From Clostridia bacterium (GTDB lineage: Bacteria; Bacillota_A; Clostridia; Christensenellales; Aristaeellaceae): DNA of 10,935 nt. The notes under the pieces were generated by a model. The model worked only from the letters and a program-made list of their open reading frames with translations. It ran no database searches and had not been told where the DNA came from. Within the stretch, counting starts at the first letter, position 1, and every line of letters begins with the position of its first letter. This document shows, one piece after another, positions 6,393 through 10,935 of this stretch. The stretch spans positions 1-10,935 of the forward strand of contig JAFUPT010000024.1 of assembly GCA_017481065.1 (NCBI GenBank), given 5' to 3'. Both the position numbers and the translations under genes were made by a program.

Positions 6393-7391
6393 ATGCTCTA
6401 CGGAAAGATCAACGGGGTGGAAAAGCCCGTATCCCGCATTGTGTTCGGCACGGCAATGCCCGTGATGTTCAATGCCTTCCGCTCGGTCTACGGCGAAGCG
6501 CCGGATTTTGAGCAGCGCCTTGAGGCCGCCTTTGCATTGCTGGACGGCATGTACGCCGAGGGCGTGAATTGCTTCGATTGCTCCGACCACTACGGCGAGG
6601 AGCCCCTGGGCGAGTGGCTGGAGGCCCGTGGCCTGCACGACAAGGTGGCCATCCTCACCAAGGGCGCCCACCACAACCGCTGGCGCAAGCGGGTGACGGA
6701 TTTTGATATCCTGCACGACGCCCACAATTCCCTGGCAAAGCTCAAGGCAAAGAAGCTGGATATCTACCTGCTCCACAGGGATGATCCCAGCGTGGAAGTA
6801 GGTCCCATCATGGACGCCCTCAACCGCCTGCACGATGAGGGCAAGATCGGCGTGTTCGGCGCTTCCAACTGGACCGTGGAGCGCATGGAGCTGGCCAACG
6901 AATACGCCGCCAAGCACAAGCTGCAGCCCTTCGCCGCAGTCAGCCCCCATTTCAGCCTCTGCGAGCAGGTGGATGATCCCTGGGGCGGCGGATGTTACAG
7001 CATCGCGGGCAAGCGGGACAATCCCTCCCGCAGCTTCTGCGCGGAAAACGGCCTGCCTGTGTTCGCCTACTCCAGCCTCTGCCGCGGCCTGCTCTCCGGC
7101 AGGGTGAAGAGCGCCCATCCCGAGCTGGCCGGCGAGGTGGTGGATGTACCCGGCCTCAAGGGCTACGGCTGCCCGGCAAACTTTGAGCGCCTGCGCCGCT
7201 GCGAGGAGCTGGCGGAGAAAAAGGGCATCAGCGTTCCCGAGATCGCAATGGCGTGGATCTTCAACCAGCCGGATCTGGATGTATACGCCCTCGTGGCTAC
7301 CGGCAGCCGGGAGCGCATGCGCATGAATGCCAATGCTGCGGAAATCCGGCTCAGCGATGCAGAGTGCGCCTGGCTCAACCTGGAGGATTAA
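6393..7391 (+). CDS. Aldo/keto reductase
   Basis: The product is 332 residues, the normal length for this (beta/alpha)8 NADPH-dependent family; GGAGGAA precedes the ATG. The catalytic tetrad is readable: Asp62 and Tyr67 in FDCSDHYG, Lys90 in LTKGAHH, and His128 in LLHRDD. IGVFGASNW is the conserved strand-6 segment, and VATGSRERM near the C-terminus corresponds to the cofactor-binding stretch. It probably reduces a sugar aldehyde or other carbonyl compound in the cytosol; the substrate cannot be told. It lies 14 bases after the deformylase-like gene and abuts the phosphatase gene with no gap, so the three are one operon. The GC-rich codon use fits its neighbours, not the recombinases. Confidence 0.93.
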   Translation: MLYGKINGVEKPVSRIVFGTAMPVMFNAFRSVYGEAPDFEQRLEAAFALLDGMYAEGVNCFDCSDHYGEEPLGEWLEARGLHDKVAILTKGAHHNRWRKRVTDFDILHDAHNSLAKLKAKKLDIYLLHRDDPSVEVGPIMDALNRLHDEGKIGVFGASNWTVERMELANEYAAKHKLQPFAAVSPHFSLCEQVDDPWGGGCYSIAGKRDNPSRSFCAENGLPVFAYSSLCRGLLSGRVKSAHPELAGEVVDVPGLKGYGCPANFERLRRCEELAEKKGISVPEIAMAWIFNQPDLDVYALVATGSRERMRMNANAAEIRLSDAECAWLNLED

Positions 7392-8459
7392 ATGAAGAAA
7401 ATGCGCTTTTTTCCCCTGCTGCTGGCGCTGGTTCTGGCGCTTGTGCAGCTGCCCGCCATCGGGGAGGGGATAAGCGTGGCGGAGATTTCGAAGTACGGCA
7501 ACCTCGTACTCAATATCTCCGGCGCGGATTTCATGGCGCAGGGCTATGATTACGGCGATATCATCTCCGCAGAAATCCTCGGCAGGGAATGGACCATGCC
7601 CGTGGGCAGCAGCTATTCCGATGTGGATGCGGGCGGCCCGGTCTGCCGGGTGGAGGCGATGGACCAGTCGGTGGTGCTGGCCATCAACATGGGCAACTTC
7701 GCCGAAGCCACGGGCGTTGCAGGGCCCGGGGAACGAGTGCTTATCTCCATGCGGGAAGAAGCCGGATACCGGGAGGAATGGATTGCCCGGCAGCTGGTGC
7801 GCACCAATGAGCGGGCGGACTATGCCCATCTCACGGATGCGGACTTTGCCAATTTCCGCATGATCGATACTGCGGGAGTGAAGGAAGGCGTGCTCTGGCG
7901 CTCCTCCTCGCCGGTGAATCCGGAGCTGGGCCGGAGCGCATATGCCGATGCCTCCATGGAGGAAGCCGGCATCCGGACCGTGATCAACCTTGCAGACGAT
8001 GAGATCCAATATCCCGGCTGGCAGGATGGATATTACGCCTCCTGCGCAGTTGCCTGCCTCGGCCTCGGCATGGATGTGACCGCCCCCGAATTCGGCGGAA
8101 AGCTGGCCGATGGCCTGCGTTTCCTGGCTGCGAATGAAGGGCCCTTCCTGCTGCACTGCACCGAGGGCAAGGACCGGGCGGGCTTCGTCTCCGCGCTGCT
8201 GGAATGCCTGATGGGCGCTTCCGCCGAAGAGGTGGTTTCCGATTATATGGAAAGCTATTACAACTATTACGGCGTGCAGCCCGGCACGGGGGCCTATGAA
8301 GCCATCGCGGATTCCAATATCCGAAGCATACTCTCTGCCGCATTCAAGGTAGGGGATATTTCCGCCTGTGATCTTTCCGCAGAGGCCCGGGAATACCTGG
8401 AAGAAGCCTCCCTCAGCCCGGAAGAAATTGACAAACTGATGGCAAAGCTGGCTGGATGA
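7392..8459 (+). CDS. Secreted tyrosine/dual-specificity phosphatase with SAM-HAT-like N-terminal domain
   Basis: The product is 355 residues. The ATG follows the reductase stop directly and uses GGAGG inside that gene's last codons. Residues 1-25 form a signal peptide (MKKMRFFPLLLALVLALVQ, then AIGEG), so it is exported. Residues 27-125 carry YGNLVLNIS, SSYSDVDAGGP and LAINMGNFAEATG, resembling the C-terminal domain of SAM hydroxide adenosyltransferases. Residues 140-345 form a tyrosine-phosphatase domain: LWRSSSP, TVINLAD, and the P-loop HCTEGKDRAG with nucleophile Cys256 and Arg262. Secreted phosphatases of this kind act on phosphoproteins or phosphoinositide-like substrates outside the cell. 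The fused N-terminal domain lacks its usual catalytic partner domain, so a binding or oligomerising role is likely. The phosphatase call is secure; the N-terminal domain call is moderate. Confidence 0.87.
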   Translation: MKKMRFFPLLLALVLALVQLPAIGEGISVAEISKYGNLVLNISGADFMAQGYDYGDIISAEILGREWTMPVGSSYSDVDAGGPVCRVEAMDQSVVLAINMGNFAEATGVAGPGERVLISMREEAGYREEWIARQLVRTNERADYAHLTDADFANFRMIDTAGVKEGVLWRSSSPVNPELGRSAYADASMEEAGIRTVINLADDEIQYPGWQDGYYASCAVACLGLGMDVTAPEFGGKLADGLRFLAANEGPFLLHCTEGKDRAGFVSALLECLMGASAEEVVSDYMESYYNYYGVQPGTGAYEAIADSNIRSILSAAFKVGDISACDLSAEAREYLEEASLSPEEIDKLMAKLAG

Positions 8460-8469
8460 TCCCCGGCCC

Positions 8470-8498
8470 TTGACATAGCGCCGTTTTTTCTGTACAAT
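8470..8498 (+). promoter_or_regulatory. Near-consensus sigma-A promoter of the CorC-family gene
   Basis: TTGACA (8470-8475) and TACAAT (8493-8498) with exactly 17 bases between. It begins 11 bases after the phosphatase stop codon. Transcription should start near 8505, leaving a leader of about 218 bases. A weak four-base stem plus T6 (8464-8489) lies across the -35 box and might be a poor terminator for the upstream operon. Confidence 0.85.
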
Positions 8499-8722
8499 AA
8501 TTGTAATCGCTCCTGCGATGATTATCCATGGAAGGTTGTATCGCTTAAATGACTATGGACGACAGTAGCGCTGTCCCTTTAGAAAAACATAATTTGCATA
8601 TATGCATGAGGCATGGCTCCGGGCCCGGGTAAAGGGCGGAGGGTCATGCCTTGTGTGCGTGTCCTGCCATATGGATCATTGATTACTTAAAACTGTTTAA
8701 GATAGAAAGAGGTATTGTATTT
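8499..8722 (+). promoter_or_regulatory. Long structured 5' leader of the CorC-family gene (candidate cis-regulatory RNA)
   Basis: Stems readable by eye: 8506-8510/8515-8519; 8525-8531/8553-8559 (one G-U); 8561-8565/8571-8575; a strong two-part hairpin 8609-8615/8645-8651 with 8617-8621/8637-8641 inside; and 8686-8691/8696-8701 just before the ribosome binding site. The loop of the strong hairpin contains TAAAGGG (8630-8636), exactly complementary to CCCTTTA at 8575-8581, which would make a pseudoknot. Upstream ORFs overlap these elements. The layout suggests control of translation or elongation, perhaps by a metal ion because the gene product is a transporter of the Mg-related CNNM/CorC family. 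I do not recognise it as M-box, yybP-ykoY, NiCo or ydaO. Function is inference. Confidence 0.5.
8549..8632 (+). CDS. Possible 27-residue leader peptide (uORF)
   Basis: ATG at 8549 opens a 27-codon frame (MTMDDSSAVPLEK, ending MRHGSGPG) closed by TAA at 8630-8632. It directly follows the stop of an even smaller ORF (8528-8548, MEGCIA). GGAAGG at 8530-8535 is 13 bases upstream, farther than ideal, so translation is uncertain. The stop codon is in the loop of the strong hairpin and in the putative pseudoknot. A ribosome finishing here would therefore disrupt both. The early acidic pair and Pro recall Mg-responsive leader peptides, but the resemblance is loose. Confidence 0.3.
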   Translation: MTMDDSSAVPLEKHNLHICMRHGSGPG

Positions 8723-10054
8723 ATGCGTAGCTCCATAGGGCTGATGTTGCTTTTGCAGGTGGCGCTGATTGCGCTGAACGCGATCTTTGCCTGCGCGGAA
8801 ATCGCCGTGATCTCCATGAACGACGCCAAGCTGGAAAAGCTGGCGTCCCAGGGGGATAAGCGCGCCAAGCGGCTGGTAAAGCTCACCAGCCAGCCGGCCC
8901 GCTTCCTTTCCACCATCCAGGTTGCCATCACCCTGTCCGGCTTCCTGGGCTCGGCATTTGCGGCGGACAACTTCTCCGATGTGCTGGTGGACTGGCTGAT
9001 CGGCCTGGGCGTGGGCATTCCCCGCGCCACGCTGGAGAGCATCGCCGTCATCGTGATCACGCTGATTCTTTCCTATTTTACGCTGATCTTCGGCGAACTG
9101 GTGCCCAAGCGCGTGGCCCAGCGCAAATCTGAAAAGCTGGCGCTGGCCGTGTCCGGCATCATCAGCGCCATCGCCACCGCCTTCAAGCCCGTGGTATGGC
9201 TGCTCACCGCCTCCACCAACGGCGTGCTGCGCCTGCTGGGCATTGATCCCAACGAGGAGGATGAGGAGGTCAGCGAGGAAGAAATCCGCATGATGGTGGA
9301 CGTCGGTAGCGAAAAGGGCACCATCGACCACCAGGAGAAGGAATTCATCCAGAATGTGTTTGAATTCGATGACCTGACCGCCGAGGAGATCGCCACCCAC
9401 CGCACCGATGTGGAATTGCTCAACACCGAGGATTCCATGGAGGAATGGGAAAAGACCATCCATGAAACCCGCCACACCCTCTATCCCGTGTGCGAGGGCT
9501 CCGCGGATGAGATCGTGGGCGTGCTCAATGCCAAGGATTATTTCCGCCTGAAGGATAAGAGCCGGGAAAAGGTGATGGCCGAGGCCGTTACCCCCGCTTA
9601 CTTCGTGCCGGAAAACGTGAAAGCCGATGTTCTCTTCCGCAATATGAAGCTCAGCCGCAGCAAGCTGGCAGTGGTGCTGGATGAATACGGCGGCATGGTG
9701 GGCATCGTCACCCTGAACGACCTGATCGAGCAGCTGGTGGGCGAGATTGAGGATGAGGACGAGGTGGACGAGGTGATCGCCATCGAAAAGGTGGAGGATT
9801 ACTGCTGGAAGCTGCATGGCAATGTGGAGCTGGAGGACATCGAGGACGCCACCGGCAAGGAAATCGGCGATGAGGAAAATGAAACCTTCACCGGCCTGAT
9901 CTTCAATGCCCTGGGCATGATCCCTGATGATGGCCCCCAGAACATCGAGCTGGAGATCGCCGGGCTCAAGGTGCAGGTGCTCAAGGTGGAAAACCACCAG
10001 ATTGCCGAGGCCATCATCCGCACCGAGCCGGATGCGCCCGCCGAGGAAGAATAA
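8723..10054 (+). CDS. CNNM/CorC (HlyC)-family transporter with CBS pair
   Basis: The product is 443 residues. ATG 8723 is preceded by AAAGAGGT at 8706-8713; the frame is open farther upstream only through non-coding leader. Residues 5-165 are a CNNM (DUF21) domain with about four membrane segments, including FLSTIQVAITLSGFLGS and LSYFTLIFGELVPKRVAQRK. Residues 190-335 are a CBS-domain pair (SEEEIRMMVDVG, EKEFIQNVFEFDD, LAVVLDEYGGMVGIVTLNDL). Residues 350-435 are the CorC_HlyC domain. Relatives are linked to Mg2+ (or Co2+) efflux, with ATP bound by the CBS pair; the name hemolysin is historical. It has its own promoter and long leader and is followed by a hairpin terminator. The 3' end is overlapped for 41 bases by the minus-strand recombinase frame. 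Confidence 0.93.
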   Translation: MRSSIGLMLLLQVALIALNAIFACAEIAVISMNDAKLEKLASQGDKRAKRLVKLTSQPARFLSTIQVAITLSGFLGSAFAADNFSDVLVDWLIGLGVGIPRATLESIAVIVITLILSYFTLIFGELVPKRVAQRKSEKLALAVSGIISAIATAFKPVVWLLTASTNGVLRLLGIDPNEEDEEVSEEEIRMMVDVGSEKGTIDHQEKEFIQNVFEFDDLTAEEIATHRTDVELLNTEDSMEEWEKTIHETRHTLYPVCEGSADEIVGVLNAKDYFRLKDKSREKVMAEAVTPAYFVPENVKADVLFRNMKLSRSKLAVVLDEYGGMVGIVTLNDLIEQLVGEIEDEDEVDEVIAIEKVEDYCWKLHGNVELEDIEDATGKEIGDEENETFTGLIFNALGMIPDDGPQNIELEIAGLKVQVLKVENHQIAEAIIRTEPDAPAEEE

Positions 10055-10935
10055 GAAGGAATAAAAATAGGGAGCTGTTTTTTGAAACAGCTCCTTTGCT
10101 TTGCAAAAAAAGAACTCCCGGAAACTTTCGCTTCCGGGAGTTTGGTGCACCAAGACAATCCAAATCCGAACCGGATTTCTGTTCCGTAAGCGCTTCTTTG
10201 AGATCATTGAAGGTAATGGTTTGCGTGCCTTCCTTGTAGTTGAAGGTGATGACCACCTTATCGTCATACAGGAAGATGGCGTTGATGAAAGCGTCGATCA
10301 GCATCTTGCGGTGGGATTTCTGCTTTACGTCCAGCTTGCGGAAACGATGCAGCCAGAAGGTCATGAATTCAGCGCTGATCTTGGGTTTTGCCAGTTTTTC
10401 GCAGGCGATGCGGTTTCCCAGATCGTCCCTCATGGCTTCCAGCTCCTCCAGACGAGCCTTGGTTGATTTGGTCAAGATTCCCTGCTGGATGGCGTTGAGC
10501 AGGTTCTGAATGCCTGTTTCAGCCTCCTGAAGCTGCTTTTCGTATAGAGGAAGATTGACGTTCTCCCTGTCCTGTATCTCCATCAGCATGGACACAATCG
10601 CTTCAATAGCCGCGTCGTCCATCACCAGTTTCATGGTTTCGTTCACGACGAGGTCTTCGATCCAATTTTTCTTGACAGGCTTTTTGTGGCACTCTGTCCG
10701 CTTTTTCTTGACGGAAACGCATTTGTAGTAATGATGCACAACGCCTGTTCTGCTGGTGCCGCTTTCGCCGCACAGATAGGCTCCGCAATATCCACAGAAC
10801 AGCTTGGTGGTCAGCAGATAGTCGTCCTCTGCCTTGTGTCGGGCAGGGGCCTTTTTGTTCTTCGCCAGCTTCTCCTGCACACGATCAAAGAGATCTTTCG
10901 GAACCAGAGCTGGAATACCGTCCGGTATGACAACA
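10014..10935 (-). CDS. Large serine recombinase / site-specific integrase (5' partial)
   Basis: 306 residues are visible; the frame is open through the right edge, so the catalytic N-terminus is outside. It begins VVIPDGIPALVPKDLFDRV, shared with the left recombinase. It continues with a zinc ribbon (visible Cys47, Cys50, Cys72, Cys82), a coiled coil containing LLNAIQQGILTKSTK, and a DNA-binding tail ending around SGSDLDCLGAP near base 10145. The frame then runs on another 43 residues through the terminator and antisense to the CorC-family gene before stopping. That tail is low in complexity (KNSSLFLFLLILPRR) and probably not part of the native protein. Enzymes of this family insert and excise integrative elements at att sites next to their own gene. 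Probably intact and possibly active, but the N-terminus cannot be checked here. Confidence 0.85.
   Translation of the reverse strand, partial: VVIPDGIPALVPKDLFDRVQEKLAKNKKAPARHKAEDDYLLTTKLFCGYCGAYLCGESGTSRTGVVHHYYKCVSVKKKRTECHKKPVKKNWIEDLVVNETMKLVMDDAAIEAIVSMLMEIQDRENVNLPLYEKQLQEAETGIQNLLNAIQQGILTKSTKARLEELEAMRDDLGNRIACEKLAKPKISAEFMTFWLHRFRKLDVKQKSHRKMLIDAFINAIFLYDDKVVITFNYKEGTQTITFNDLKEALTEQKSGSDLDCLGAPNSRKRKFPGVLFLQSKGAVSKNSSLFLFLLILPRRAHPARCG
10071..10104 (+). terminator. Terminator after the CorC-family gene
   Basis: An exact ten-base stem (ggagctgttt at 10071-10080, complement 10085-10094) with loop tttg begins 17 bases after the stop codon and is followed by TTTGCTTTGC. On the minus strand it is followed by CTATTTTTATT, so it may work both ways. 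Confidence 0.7.
10104..10142 (-). terminator. Strong minus-strand terminator overlapping the recombinase frame
   Basis: An exact eleven-base stem (10113-10123 with 10132-10142, eight-base loop) is followed on the minus strand by CTTTTTTT. It would stop transcripts coming from the right-edge recombinase. It lies inside that gene's open frame, before its stop codon. Confidence 0.8.
10142..10153. other. 12-bp palindrome at the recombinase 3' end; candidate att core
   Basis: ttggtgcaccaa is a perfect palindrome at the point where similarity to the other recombinase ends. On the minus strand it contains GTGCACCA; the left recombinase has GTGCTCCA (3447-3454) at the equivalent place. A crossover site here is inference only. 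Confidence 0.3.

Noticed and set aside
6156..8156. A 666-codon open frame on the minus strand
   Set aside because: It lies antisense to three well-recognised genes (deformylase-like, aldo/keto reductase, phosphatase). Its composition (many His, Ala, Gly) is that of a shadow frame in GC-rich DNA, and it has no family resemblance.
8464..8489. Possible terminator after the phosphatase gene (cggc/gccg plus T6)
   Set aside because: Only four stem pairs with a 12-base loop, and it overlaps the -35 box of the next promoter; too weak to list as a terminator.
8499..8722. Assignment of the leader to M-box, yybP-ykoY, NiCo, ydaO or c-di-GMP riboswitches, or to 6S RNA
   Set aside because: I could not find the conserved core motifs I remember for these classes, so it is left unassigned.
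8687..10267. A 526-codon open frame on the minus strand
   Set aside because: It is antisense to the CorC-family gene and overlaps the recombinase in another frame. The product is His- and Leu-rich with no recognisable domain.

Overview
The window looks like a stretch of chromosome from an anaerobic Bacillota (class Clostridia, probably a gut or rumen lineage). The evidence is the gene content (BclA-type collagen-like protein, IPC-synthase-like PAP2 protein, CNNM/CorC transporter, large serine recombinases), strong AGGAGG ribosome binding sites, sigma-A-type promoters and GC-rich palindromic intergenic repeats of a kind I associate with these genomes. No rRNA, tRNA or CRISPR was seen, and I cannot name a species.

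Layout. (1) 1-835: 3' part of a collagen-like surface protein gene with its terminator, followed by a 30-bp perfect palindrome. (2) About 1055-2500: a graveyard of truncated genes: two unrelated glycoside-hydrolase-like fragments fused by deletion, the second also frameshifted; a LytTR-type response-regulator receiver cut off at its C-terminal end; and a small orphan protein resembling a phage replisome-organiser N-terminus. (3) 2498-3460: a large serine recombinase that has lost its catalytic N-terminal domain. (4) 3574-10054: an intact, GC-rich, apparently core block. It holds an acyltransferase + PAP2 lipid pair with overlapping frames, a flavodoxin-fold oxidoreductase, a divergent operon (peptide-deformylase-like protein, aldo/keto reductase, secreted tyrosine phosphatase), and a CorC-family transporter behind an unusually long, structured 5' leader. 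(5) 10014-10935: a second large serine recombinase on the minus strand, running off the right edge.

How it fits together. The two recombinase genes are related and point toward each other across the intact block. Each 3' end stops at the block's edge near the same octamer, GTGC(T/A)CCA. The simplest reading is that two related integrative elements, the left one decayed, sit on either side of a host segment. Within the block, the acyltransferase/PAP2 pair suggests membrane-lipid remodelling. The deformylase-like/reductase/phosphatase operon starts from a clear promoter that overlaps the promoter of the oppositely oriented flavoprotein gene. The transporter has its own consensus promoter.

The strongest candidate for something undescribed is the leader at 8499-8722. 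It contains stacked small upstream ORFs. The stop codon of one lies in the loop of a strong hairpin, and that loop is perfectly complementary to a segment about 50 nt upstream, a possible pseudoknot. I could not match it to a riboswitch family from memory.
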